Positions 51,407-59,581 of a stretch of DNA of 64,000 nucleotides are shown one piece after another. A model generated the notes under the pieces. The model did no database searches. It was not told the origin of the DNA and worked only from the letters and a program-made list of their open reading frames with translations. The translations under genes and the position numbers were made by a program. Position 1 is the first letter of the stretch; each line of letters opens with the position of its first letter. Location: the NCBI GenBank assembly GCA_017412715.1, contig JAFPWU010000022.1, positions 45,633-109,632 of the forward strand, given 5' to 3'. This stretch comes from Clostridia bacterium. GTDB lineage: Bacteria; Bacillota; Clostridia; Christensenellales; Aristaeellaceae.

Positions 51407-53080
51407 ATGAAGGAAATGATGGAGAACCTGAAGCGCTTCCGAAAGGGCTGCTCGCTTCAGAATCTGAAAAGGAACTGGTATTTCCCGCTGTCCGCGGGGG
51501 CGTTCTTCTGCCTGAATATCAGGATTACCCGGGGGTCCGCCTTCGCACTGGCGGTGGCGCTGGCGGCCGTATGCCTGATCGCCGCCCGGCTGCCCTCCCT
51601 CTGGGCATACGTGAAGGCCGGCCGGGGGCTGACCGCCTTCTCGGTTCTCAGCGCGGCGGGCATCTGCCTGGGAGCCATGGATTCCTTCGCCTTCGAGGAT
51701 ATGTTCAACCAGGGGGACAAGATCAGAAACCTGCTGAACCGTTCCCCCTGGGTTGATATCGGGATCGCCCTGTGCGGCGCGGCGAGCCTCGTGTTCATCA
51801 GCTTTTTTGTGCTGCTCTTCTGGAAGCGCTTCCGCGGGCTGATGAAATGGAAAAGGGATCTGCTGGCCCTCTCCGGGGCCGAAAAGATCCTCTATGCGGG
51901 CCTGGCGGTCCTCCTGTGCGGCTATGTGATCTACGCCTTCACGGGCAGCGTGGTCTTCTATGACGTCCACGCCTACGATTTCGTCTATGACGCGATCTAC
52001 TCCAGCGATTCCACGGAGCTGTTCCGACCCTCCGCCTATCTCTGGCCGGCCCACGCGGAGAATGACATCCGCCAGCCCCTGTTCGCGCTGTTTTCCGCCC
52101 CGTTCATGGGCATCCCCTATCTGATCGGCTCCCTGATTTCGGTTCCGGTGAAGGCCATCCTCATGGACTGCGTGCAGGTGCTGATGCTCCTTTTCGCCAA
52201 CCTGATGATCGCCAAATCCATGAGGCTGGGATCCGGCGGAAGAATCTGCTTCATGGGGCTGTCCTTCTGCATGTATTCCAATCTGCTGTTCACGGTGATG
52301 ATGGAGCAGTATATCGTGGTGTATTTCTGGCTGGCTTCCGCCGTGTACATGTTCTGCAGCGGGGAGGAATACGACGAGCTGCCGCTGCTGGCCGCGGGGG
52401 GAACGCTGCTGGCGGGGTTCGCCCTGCTGCCGTTTTTTCCGCCGAAGGGCTTCACCTTCTCGAAGCCGGGGTTGAAGGCCTGGCTGATCCGGGTGGGGAA
52501 GCTGATGGCGGTATTCCTTTTCCTGATGGCGGTTTTCTGCAAATTTGATCTGTTCTACAATCTGGTCAGCCTGAGCAGATTCATGATGACCTTTACCGGC
52601 AAAAACATCACCTTTACCGACCGGCTGTACCAGTTTTCGGAATTCGTCCGGGGCTGCTTCCTGGCGCCCCATGCCGGCGTAGATTTTACGACCAAAAAGC
52701 ATGTGGCCTGGTTCCTGAACCCGGCCCTGGGCATCCATCCCACCGGCGCGGTGATCCTGGGCCTCGCCCTCCTCAGCGCCCTGATCCACCGGCGGAAAAA
52801 GGCCTGCCTCCTCTCCGGCGCCTGGGTGGTGCTTTCCTTCCTGGTGCTGGCCGTGGTGGGCTGGGGCACGAAGGAGAACGGACTGATCCTGTACGCGCTG
52901 TATTTCGGATGGGCCTATCTGGTGCTGCTGCTGCAGCTGGTTTTCACCGTGTGCGAAAAGCTGAGGATCGGTGCCGCCGCCTGGGTGATCTGCGGGGCCG
53001 CCTGCACGGGGATGCTCGTTTTCAATCTTCCCGCCATCGGGGATCTGCTCCGGTTTGCCTTCGAATATTACCCGCTGTGA
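51407..53080 (+). CDS. Polytopic membrane protein of unknown function
   Basis: A 557-residue protein with about thirteen hydrophobic spans. An extracytoplasmic loop near residues 185-220 (FYDVHAYDFVYDAIYSSDST, then HAENDIRQPLFALF) carries acidic and His residues in the manner of GT-C enzymes, but no named family was recognised. It is 15 bases after the CotH-like gene and 10 before the UbiA gene, so it is part of a three-gene operon. The neighbourhood suggests that it uses the polyprenyl-linked sugar made by the UbiA enzyme. Confidence 0.7.
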   Translation: MKEMMENLKRFRKGCSLQNLKRNWYFPLSAGAFFCLNIRITRGSAFALAVALAAVCLIAARLPSLWAYVKAGRGLTAFSVLSAAGICLGAMDSFAFEDMFNQGDKIRNLLNRSPWVDIGIALCGAASLVFISFFVLLFWKRFRGLMKWKRDLLALSGAEKILYAGLAVLLCGYVIYAFTGSVVFYDVHAYDFVYDAIYSSDSTELFRPSAYLWPAHAENDIRQPLFALFSAPFMGIPYLIGSLISVPVKAILMDCVQVLMLLFANLMIAKSMRLGSGGRICFMGLSFCMYSNLLFTVMMEQYIVVYFWLASAVYMFCSGEEYDELPLLAAGGTLLAGFALLPFFPPKGFTFSKPGLKAWLIRVGKLMAVFLFLMAVFCKFDLFYNLVSLSRFMMTFTGKNITFTDRLYQFSEFVRGCFLAPHAGVDFTTKKHVAWFLNPALGIHPTGAVILGLALLSALIHRRKKACLLSGAWVVLSFLVLAVVGWGTKENGLILYALYFGWAYLVLLLQLVFTVCEKLRIGAAAWVICGAACTGMLVFNLPAIGDLLRFAFEYYPL

Positions 53081-53090
53081 GGGGACGCAT

Positions 53091-53948
53091 ATGAAATACC
53101 TCCAATTGATCCGGGCGAAGCATTATATCAAGAACCTGCTGATCTTTCTGCCGCTGTTCTTTCACGGGAGCCTGCTGGACGGCGAACGGCTGCTGCGGAC
53201 CTTCTTCGGCTTTCTGGTCTTCTGCTGCGTGTCCTCCGCGGTCTATATCATCAATGATCTCCGGGATCTGGAAAAGGACCGGCAGCATCCCGTGAAAAGC
53301 AGGAGGCCCCTGGCCTCCGGCGCCGTGCCGCCCCGTCAGGGGATCCTTGCGGCCGCGCTCCTGCTGGCGGCGGCGGCGGGCCTGAGCCTCTTTGCGCTGC
53401 CCCTGCCCGCCCTGGTGTTTCCCCTGCTGTATCTGGCGGCCAACATCGCCTACAGCTTCGGTCTCAAGGATCAGCCCCTGATGGACGTGACGATCCTGTC
53501 CAGCGGATTCGTTTTCCGGATCCTCTACGGCGGGGCCATCGGCGGCATCGAGATTTCCAACTGGCTGTTCATGACGGTGCTGACCATGGCCCTGTTCTTC
53601 TCCCTGGGAAAGCGGCGGAACGAAATTCGAATGAACATCGGCCGGGAAACCCGGGCCGTGCTGAAGGGATACCCGGTCTCCTTCCTGGATAAGGGAATGT
53701 ACATGTGCCTGACCCTGGGGAATGTATTCTACGCCCTGTGGACCATGGACGCGGCCACGGAAATGAGATACCGCAGCTTTCCCATGATCTATTCCTTTCC
53801 CATTGTCCTGCTCATCACGCTGCGCTACTGCCTGCTGGTTGAGCGGGAATCGGACGGGGACCCGGTGGAGGTCATCCTGCGGGATAAAACCCTGCTGATC
53901 CTCTGCGCGGTCTATGTGGCGGCCCTGTTCGTGTCCCGCTATCTGTGA
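53091..53948 (+). CDS. UbiA-family prenyltransferase, decaprenyl-phosphate phosphoribosyltransferase-like
   Basis: A 285-residue protein with about eight spans. The first Asp-rich motif is canonical, N55-D56-x-x-D59-x-x-x-D63, followed by RQHPVKSRRPLASG. The second lies in AYSFGLKDQPLMDVTILSSG. Both closely resemble the enzyme that joins phosphoribose to decaprenyl phosphate. In mycobacteria this is the first committed step to lipid-linked arabinose for the cell wall. The start at 53091 has GAGGGG 6 bases upstream and sits 10 bases after the previous stop. It is a paralog of 15850-16794 with a better-preserved motif. Lipid-linked pentose production is inferred. Confidence 0.87.
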   Translation: MKYLQLIRAKHYIKNLLIFLPLFFHGSLLDGERLLRTFFGFLVFCCVSSAVYIINDLRDLEKDRQHPVKSRRPLASGAVPPRQGILAAALLLAAAAGLSLFALPLPALVFPLLYLAANIAYSFGLKDQPLMDVTILSSGFVFRILYGGAIGGIEISNWLFMTVLTMALFFSLGKRRNEIRMNIGRETRAVLKGYPVSFLDKGMYMCLTLGNVFYALWTMDAATEMRYRSFPMIYSFPIVLLITLRYCLLVERESDGDPVEVILRDKTLLILCAVYVAALFVSRYL

Positions 53949-53990
53949 CGGGCAGGAGCGGAGCGACTTTAAGAGAAAAGCATAAAAGAA

Positions 53991-54011
53991 GCTCCCGGCG
54001 CAGCCGGGAGC
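53991..54011. terminator. Terminator hairpin between convergent genes
   Basis: GCTCCCGGC, a 3-base loop and GCCGGGAGC form a 9-bp perfect stem. The minus-strand side continues with a T-rich stretch (TTCTTTTATGCTTTTC), so it chiefly terminates gene 54030-55541 and possibly also the opposing UbiA operon. Confidence 0.7.
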
Positions 54012-54029
54012 ATAAATACGCATGCCGCC

Positions 54030-55541
54030 TTATCGGAGGGCCTTCAGGGAGATGAAACGCCAGATCCGCATCAGCGCGTCCGCGTCATATTCGGTATAGC
54101 TGGCGTTATAGGGAATCAGGAAGACCAGCGCCGTCAGCAGGATGCAGCCAAAGGAGGCCAGACAGATGAGAAAGCTCAGCAGCCGGCCTCTTCGGGCCCC
54201 GCTGAAGCAGGCCCCCACGCCGCAGAAGGCGCCAAGACCCAGCAGGTACACATAATCGCTCTGGTATCTGTCCAGCAGCCAGGGGCTCCAGACAATCTGC
54301 AGCGCGACGATCAGGAGGACCACCGGGATGACCGAGGCGGTCAGTCCGAAAAGCCCTTCCTTCCGGAGGGCCCGCCGGGGCCCCGGCAGCAGGAAGGCGA
54401 AGCTGAGCAGCAGCAGCGGGCACAGGGCAAAGGCCCCGTTTCCCTCCTGCAGGAAGGGGAACCCGGAATGGAGGGGAAGCGCCGTGAAGAGGCCGCGGAA
54501 CACCCCCGGCACCGCCTTCGCCAGGCTCCGGAAAGAGAAGAGGGAGCCGTAGGCGCTCTGGTCCAGAAAGGTCATCTGATAGCTCTGGCCGAACTCGAAG
54601 GGGCTGCCAAAGCGGGCCGCGTTGTACCACATCAGCCCCGCGGCCACCAGGGCGTAGGGGAGGAAGGAAAGAAGCAGGCGGAGGATCGTCCGGCTGCTGA
54701 TTTTTCTGCCCCGGAAAAAGCGGATCAGCAGGGGGATCACCAGCAGATTGGCCATGGCCAGGGGCGGCCGGCAGCCGAAGGTCAGCGCCCCCAGCAGGGA
54801 CCCCAGGGCCGCCAGCCCCAGGGGAAAATCCTCTTCCGGCGCCCGGAGAAACGCCCTCGAAAAGCAGTACAGGCTCCAGATTTCCAGCATCCGCCCGCAG
54901 GCCACGGGGGTCTGATACATGGCGGGATATTTAGCCTCATAGACCGTGGAGGCCAGGGAGATGACCGCCAGCAGGCTCAGATACGCGCCCCAGGAAAGCT
55001 TCGGGAAGAAGCGCTTCGCCAGCCAGTACAGATAAATGGCCAGGCCCAGGATAAAGATTCCGGTGAACAGGAAGGTGGCCTGCCAGGTGACCAGGGCGTG
55101 GCCCGTGATCAGCCGGTAGGGCATGAAGGCCAGGAACACCGGAACCACCCCGAAGTACATATAGTATTTTCCGTTGTAAAAGGCGTGGTCGTAACAGGCT
55201 TCGACCCCCAGCTCCTCCCGCAGGGCCGCGTCATAGGGATTCTCCATCTCCAGCAGCCGCGGGTCGGCTTCATATCCGAAGTCCAGCCGGCCCTCCAGGA
55301 AGGCTTCCGTGATTTTTTCGTACTGATTCCGGTGGGCGGGGATTTCCCCGTTCCATATGGGGCAGAGCGTCATCACGAAGCCCAGCAGCCCGATGAGCCC
55401 TCCTGCCAGCAGCGCCAGCGCCAGCTTCCGCCCCCCGGTCAGCGGGGATACGCCGGACCGATGCAGGGGAGCTGCGGGCCGGATCAGGAACAGCCAGGCT
55501 CCCAGAAACGCCCAGAACAGGATTCCGCCGACAATGACCAT
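54030..55541 (-). CDS. GT-C-like polytopic membrane protein
   Basis: A 503-residue protein with about twelve spans. After the second span a long extracytoplasmic loop (about 75-140) contains NQYEKITEAFLEGRLDFGYE, ENPYDAALREELGV and HAFYNGKYYMYFGVVPVF, a pattern common in large membrane proteins of polysaccharide loci in Firmicutes. A FGSPFEFGQSYQ motif follows in the second half. No named family is certain. The ATG at 55541 is used; a TTG at 55550 is closer to AAAGGA and is a real alternative. It follows the secreted-protein gene 55576-56958 by 34 bases on the same strand. Confidence 0.7.
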   Translation of the reverse strand: MVIVGGILFWAFLGAWLFLIRPAAPLHRSGVSPLTGGRKLALALLAGGLIGLLGFVMTLCPIWNGEIPAHRNQYEKITEAFLEGRLDFGYEADPRLLEMENPYDAALREELGVEACYDHAFYNGKYYMYFGVVPVFLAFMPYRLITGHALVTWQATFLFTGIFILGLAIYLYWLAKRFFPKLSWGAYLSLLAVISLASTVYEAKYPAMYQTPVACGRMLEIWSLYCFSRAFLRAPEEDFPLGLAALGSLLGALTFGCRPPLAMANLLVIPLLIRFFRGRKISSRTILRLLLSFLPYALVAAGLMWYNAARFGSPFEFGQSYQMTFLDQSAYGSLFSFRSLAKAVPGVFRGLFTALPLHSGFPFLQEGNGAFALCPLLLLSFAFLLPGPRRALRKEGLFGLTASVIPVVLLIVALQIVWSPWLLDRYQSDYVYLLGLGAFCGVGACFSGARRGRLLSFLICLASFGCILLTALVFLIPYNASYTEYDADALMRIWRFISLKALR

Positions 55542-55575
55542 GGCGATCAAGCGTTCCTTTCTTTACGTGCTGTTC

Positions 55576-56958
55576 TTATTCATCCATCAGGACCGAGAAT
55601 ACGCCCAGATCCGTCAGATCATCCATGATGACCTGGCAGGCCTGGGTGGGAATTCCGATCAGGAATTTCAGAATTCCCTTGGCAAAGGGCTCCACCAGAT
55701 CCGGCATGAATTCCCGGATGGTGGAATCGTTGGCGATCAGCACATCCAGCATCTCCGCCTCATCCTGGTCATTGAGCCATAAGTCCTCCACCCGGACATC
55801 CCCCTCCTTCGGCAGGAGGGTTCCCTCCACCGTCAGTATCAGGGCGCCGGGCTCCAGGTCCACCGTCGGCTTATGCACCTCCAGCCGCACGTGCCCGTTC
55901 TTTTCCCCGGCCAGATAGCAGCTGACCCCCAGGTTCGGAAGCAGCGTGCCCGTCAGATCCAGATTCAGCAGGGAATCGCAGTCCGCCGGCCAGGCGGCCG
56001 GGAGGGCGATGGTGGAGGCCTTCAGATCCAGCAGGTCCGGCTGATCCTCCCGGCCCAGGAGCCCCACGTAGATCTGGCTGTTCTGCCAGTCTCCGTCCAG
56101 GAAGTTTTTGACGGAGAAGACCGGCTGGTATCCGGTTTTCATCCGGGGAAGATCCAGCTCCATGCCCCGGAGACGCTCCCCGTAATATTGCCGGAAGAAT
56201 ACCTTTCCCTCAAAGTTTTCCCAGGTGGTCAGATCCTCCCCGCGGCGGATTTGGAATTTCTTTTGCTGGGCGAAATCAATGCCGAAATAATCCACCGCCT
56301 CATCCATGACCGCCCGGAAGGCGTCCTCGCATTCCCGGTCCTTGCAGAGGGAATCGATCAGGATATGAAAGGGCACATAATCATGTACCCGCCAGCTCCA
56401 GGCGTCCCACAGATCTCGGACGCCCACATCCGGGATGACGCCGTCCTGCTCCTTTTTCAGCATATGATTCCAGTCGTCGATCATGTGCTGGCAGGCGTAG
56501 ACCCAGGTGTAAGGATAAGCCAGGCCCACGTACTGCAGCGGGAGACCCAGATGCTCGGCCATCTTGGAGCAGAAATTCAGCAGCGAATAGGTGCTCAGCC
56601 GGATCCGCTTCTCCCCGAAAAGGTTGGAGGTCAGGACCAGCAGGGTTTTTGGACCGTGGAGCCGGATATCGATGGCGCCCTCCGGCCAGCTGACGGGCGT
56701 GATGCGCAGATTCAGATCGTTTATTTCCTGCTCCGTGCCCCGGACGAAGGATCCCTCGAACCGGAGCGCTCCCAGCAGGGCCGCGTATCCGGCAGCCTTC
56801 TCCGCCGGCAGGGAAGAGGCTGCCTCCGGCTGCAGGCGCAGGGTAAAGTCAAAATCGAATCCCTCGGCGGGGAGCATATCCCCGGCCCGCGCGCCGGCGG
56901 GCAGCCCCGCGGCCAGCAGGCAGCATATCATCAAGGCGGAAATGAACTTCCTGATCAT
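55576..56958 (-). CDS. Exported protein of unknown function
   Basis: A 460-residue protein with a signal sequence (MIRKFISALMICCLLAAGLP, with GARAG near the cleavage site) and no further membrane span. The mature protein looks alpha/beta with a repeated beta-rich C-terminal half (LLNLDLTGTLLPNLGVSCYL, then ALILTVEGTLLPKEG). I do not recognise the family. The start at 56958 has GGGAGG 9 bases upstream. A leader hairpin (AGCCATCC with GGATGGCT, 56973-56998) lies above it, and a SigA promoter is at 57008-57036. It is followed by a GT-C-like gene, so a role in surface-polymer handling outside the cell is possible. Confidence 0.7.
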   Translation of the reverse strand: MIRKFISALMICCLLAAGLPAGARAGDMLPAEGFDFDFTLRLQPEAASSLPAEKAAGYAALLGALRFEGSFVRGTEQEINDLNLRITPVSWPEGAIDIRLHGPKTLLVLTSNLFGEKRIRLSTYSLLNFCSKMAEHLGLPLQYVGLAYPYTWVYACQHMIDDWNHMLKKEQDGVIPDVGVRDLWDAWSWRVHDYVPFHILIDSLCKDRECEDAFRAVMDEAVDYFGIDFAQQKKFQIRRGEDLTTWENFEGKVFFRQYYGERLRGMELDLPRMKTGYQPVFSVKNFLDGDWQNSQIYVGLLGREDQPDLLDLKASTIALPAAWPADCDSLLNLDLTGTLLPNLGVSCYLAGEKNGHVRLEVHKPTVDLEPGALILTVEGTLLPKEGDVRVEDLWLNDQDEAEMLDVLIANDSTIREFMPDLVEPFAKGILKFLIGIPTQACQVIMDDLTDLGVFSVLMDE

Positions 56959-57007
56959 GAAAAAAACCTCCCAGCCATCCGTGAATGATGGATGGCTCCG
57001 TTGCTTC

Positions 57008-57036
57008 ATGTTATCTCATTTTTCGGCCTTTTGCAA
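57008..57036 (-). promoter_or_regulatory. SigA-type promoter of the exported-protein operon
   Basis: On the minus strand, TTGCAA (57036-57031), a 17-base spacer and TAACAT (57013-57008). It is divergent from the GT2 promoter at 57063-57091. Confidence 0.62.
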
Positions 57037-57062
57037 CTTTGTTTCCCCCCCAAAAGTTCAGG

Positions 57063-57091
57063 TTTACGGAAACCGAAGCCTGAGATATAAT
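57063..57091 (+). promoter_or_regulatory. SigA-type promoter of the GT2 gene at 57123
   Basis: TTTACG (57063-57068), a 17-base spacer and TATAAT (57086-57091), about 17 bases ahead of AGGAGG (57108-57113). Confidence 0.65.
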
Positions 57092-57122
57092 ATCCCATAA
57101 TACCTCCAGGAGGATGATCAGA

Positions 57123-58079
57123 ATGGATCGAATCGCGGTGCTGATCCCCTGCTTTAACGAAGCGGCGGCGATCGGAAAGGTGGTCACGGATTTTCAGCGG
57201 GTGCTCCCGGAGGCGAGAATCTATGTCTACGACAATAATTCCACGGACGGAACCGGGGAGATCGCGGAAAAGCTGGGATGCACGGTCCGGCGGGAATACC
57301 AGCAGGGAAAGGGAAACGTGATCCGCCGGATGTTCTCCGAGATCGACGCGGAATGCTACGTGATGGTGGACGGGGATGACACCTACCCGGCGGAAAACGC
57401 CCGGGAGATGTGCGACCTGGTGCTCCATCAGCGGGCGGACATGGTGGTGGGAGACCGGCTGTCCTCCACCTATTATCAGGAGAATAAAAGGCCCTTCCAC
57501 AACCTGGGCAACAGCCTGGTCTGCTGGAGCATCAACCACCTGTTCCACGCGGACATCAAGGATATCATGACGGGATACCGGGCCTTCAGCTACCGGTTTG
57601 TGAAAACCTTTCCCGTGCTCTCCAAGGGCTTCGAGATCGAGACGGAGATGACCATCCACGCGGTGGACAAGAACATGTATCTGAAAAACGTGGTGGTGGA
57701 ATACCGGGACCGGCAGGGGGACAGCCAGTCCAAGCTGAACACCTATTCGGACGGGCTGAAGGTGCTTCTGACCATTCAGCGCCTCTTCCGGACCTACCGG
57801 CCCATGAGCTATTTCGGGATCATCGCGGCCCTCCTGGCCCTGATCGCGGTGGCCTTCCTGATTCCCGTGCTGGTGGATTACGGAAAGACGGGGCTGGTTC
57901 CCCGCTTCCCGACCCTGATCGCCTGCGGGTTTGTGGGCATGGCCTCGCTCCAGTCCTTTTTTGCCGGCCTGATGCTGAAGACGATTTATCAGAAGAACCG
58001 GCAGGATTTTGAAATGGACCTGTACCGGGTTACGGAGGAGTTCCAGCGGAAAATGAAGGATCGGGCGCAGACGGACTGA
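57123..58079 (+). CDS. GT2 glycosyltransferase with two C-terminal membrane spans (1)
   Basis: A 318-residue protein. The GT-A domain has AVLIPCFNEAAAIGKVV at the N-terminus, a YDNNSTDGT nucleotide-binding segment, the DGDDTYPAE metal motif and a ...FEIETEMTIHA acceptor region. Two C-terminal hydrophobic spans follow at about 232-256 and 268-288. This is the layout of enzymes that make polyprenyl-phosphate sugars such as dolichol-phosphate mannose synthase. The start at 57123 is 9 bases from AGGAGG; an ATG at 57114 abuts it. It is a single gene with its own promoter. It likely supplies a lipid-linked hexose to the GT-C proteins of the locus. Confidence 0.88.
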   Translation: MDRIAVLIPCFNEAAAIGKVVTDFQRVLPEARIYVYDNNSTDGTGEIAEKLGCTVRREYQQGKGNVIRRMFSEIDAECYVMVDGDDTYPAENAREMCDLVLHQRADMVVGDRLSSTYYQENKRPFHNLGNSLVCWSINHLFHADIKDIMTGYRAFSYRFVKTFPVLSKGFEIETEMTIHAVDKNMYLKNVVVEYRDRQGDSQSKLNTYSDGLKVLLTIQRLFRTYRPMSYFGIIAALLALIAVAFLIPVLVDYGKTGLVPRFPTLIACGFVGMASLQSFFAGLMLKTIYQKNRQDFEMDLYRVTEEFQRKMKDRAQTD

Positions 58080-58196
58080 AACGCCGTCCGATGCCCTTCG
58101 GGCAGCGGACCGTGCGTTGATGCCGGATCCGGTTTTCGGGCCGGCAGGACAGAAAATCCCCCGCCGGGATCTGCGGGAGAAAAAAGGATAAAAGCA

Positions 58197-58238
58197 TTCC
58201 GGGGGACGTCGCCTTTTCACAGGCGGCGCCCCCCGGAA
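58197..58238. terminator. Long imperfect hairpin between convergent GT2 genes
   Basis: TTCCGGGGG...GTCGCC pairs with GGCGGCG...CCCCGGAA around TTTTCACA, a stem of about 17 bp with a few mismatches. It lies in the 230-base gap between genes ending at 58079 and 58310. There is no T-run, so the role may be transcript protection. The same gap has CGCTTCGGGCGGAAACTGCC near 58266, related to the dispersed element. Confidence 0.45.
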
Positions 58239-58309
58239 GTAGTATATGGAGAAATGGTTTGATTCGCTTCGGGCGGAAACTGCCGCGGCCCGGTGGATGC
58301 GGCCCTTCC

Positions 58310-59254
58310 TTATGCGGGATCCTTTTCATCCACCCGGCTGGAAATAATTTCCGAGATCAGATAGCGGGGCCTTCCCTTCATTTCCTCGTAAATCCGGCCC
58401 AGATAGTATCCGATGATGCCCAGGGAGATCATCAGGATGCTGCCCACCATCAGGATCAGCATGATGACCGTGGTAAAGCCGGCCACCGCCGTCCCGGTAA
58501 AGTACCGGATCAGGGTCTGAATCCCCAGCAGGAAGGTAACGACCAGCATCAGAATCCCCAGCCCGGTCACGAACTGCAGCGGCGCGGAGGAAAAGGAAGT
58601 TATATTCCGCAGGGCGTAGGAGGTCAGCGTCCGGGAGCTCCATTTGGAGGTTCCCGCCTCCCGCTCCTGCACGTCGAATTCCACGCTGGTGGTTTTATAT
58701 CCGACCCAGGAGGAAAGCGCCCGGAAAAAAGCGCTCCGTTCCGGCAGGGACAGCAGCGCGTCCACCGCCTTCCGGTCCATCAGCTTGAAATCGGACGCCC
58801 GGGACATGTCAATCTTCGTGGCGGAGCTCATGAGCTTATAGAAGGTTCCCGCCATCAGCGCGTGCAGGCGGCTTTCCTTTCCGCGGCTCCGCTTGACGCC
58901 CTCCACCACCTCGTAGCCCTGCTGCCACAGGTGAAGCATTTCCACCACCGTCTCCGGAGGATGCTGAAGATCGCAGTCCATCACCACGCAGCAGTCCCCC
59001 TTCGCGCAGGCCAGCCCCGCCATGATGGCGGCCTCCTTGCCAAAGTTGCGGGAAAAGGAGACGCCGGTTACATGGGGATTCTCCCGGGCCGCTTCGGAAA
59101 TCCTTTCCCAGGTGCGGTCCCTGGATCCGTCATTGACGAAGACCAGCTCCCACAGCACCCCTTCGGGGGCCAGAACTTCCGAAAGCCGATCAACGGCCCG
59201 GCGAATATTGTCCTCCTCATTGTAGGCGGGCAGGACGATCGAAATCAGGGACAT
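58310..59254 (-). CDS. GT2 glycosyltransferase, GtrB-like (2)
   Basis: A 314-residue protein. SIVLPAYNEEDNIRRAV, VFVNDGSRDRTW, FGKEAAIMAGL and the VMDCDLQHPPE metal motif are those of GtrB/bactoprenol glucosyltransferases. Two C-terminal spans lie at about 232-256 and 268-290. GtrB enzymes load a sugar onto undecaprenyl phosphate for GtrII-type transferases, two of which are in this window. GGAGGAGG lies about 8 bases before the start. It has its own promoter at 59284-59312. The sugar is not identifiable. Confidence 0.9.
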   Translation of the reverse strand: MSLISIVLPAYNEEDNIRRAVDRLSEVLAPEGVLWELVFVNDGSRDRTWERISEAARENPHVTGVSFSRNFGKEAAIMAGLACAKGDCCVVMDCDLQHPPETVVEMLHLWQQGYEVVEGVKRSRGKESRLHALMAGTFYKLMSSATKIDMSRASDFKLMDRKAVDALLSLPERSAFFRALSSWVGYKTTSVEFDVQEREAGTSKWSSRTLTSYALRNITSFSSAPLQFVTGLGILMLVVTFLLGIQTLIRYFTGTAVAGFTTVIMLILMVGSILMISLGIIGYYLGRIYEEMKGRPRYLISEIISSRVDEKDPA

Positions 59255-59283
59255 GGCGCATTCCTCCTCCGGTATCTACCGAG

Positions 59284-59312
59284 ATATTACACTTTTTTTC
59301 CTCTTTCTGCAA
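59284..59312 (-). promoter_or_regulatory. SigA-type promoter of the GtrB-like gene
   Basis: On the minus strand, TTGCAG (59312-59307), a 17-base spacer and TAATAT (59289-59284), about 30 bases before the start at 59254. Confidence 0.62.
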
Positions 59313-59366
59313 GGTTTCCTGTGCTTCCCCGGAAAACCCGTCAGCCTGTACGGAAAGGGAAAACAG

Positions 59367-59396
59367 TTGCAATCAAAGGGTGAAAGCAGGTATAAT
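59367..59396 (+). promoter_or_regulatory. SigA-type promoter of the GT2-wecE-ABC operon
   Basis: TTGCAA (59367-59372), an 18-base spacer and TATAAT (59391-59396). The predicted leader of about 180 bases before the start at 59582 contains the whole palindromic element at 59453-59561. Confidence 0.65.
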
Positions 59397-59452
59397 GGGC
59401 AGGACAGCCGCAAGGGCCGGGGTTCCGGCCCGATGGACCGGAGCGGGATGAA

Positions 59453-59561
59453 GGAAACGCTGAATAGATGTCCCGGGGCTGAAATCCCCCTGAGCAGGGG
59501 CCTGATATCCCAGGCCTGGGCGAAGGCGGTTTCAGCCCGTACAGGCGGAATGAACGTTTCC
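59453..59561. repeat. Dispersed palindromic element, copy D
   Basis: A 109-bp element with ends GGAAACG (59453-59459) and CGTTTCC (59555-59561). Its reverse complement runs GGAAACG, TTCATTCCG, GGGCTGAAACCGCCTTCGCC, in the same order as copy B (6699-6782). Several internal hairpins (CCCC...GGGG near 59487-59500) add to the fold. It occupies the leader of the operon at 59582. Confidence 0.7.
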
Positions 59562-59581
59562 TTAGAGAAGGAGATGCGGAA

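Noticed and set aside
50945..52789. A 614-codon minus-strand open frame across the CotH-like and membrane-protein genes
   Set aside because: Shadow of two real plus-strand genes; composition is typical of antisense G+C-rich frames.
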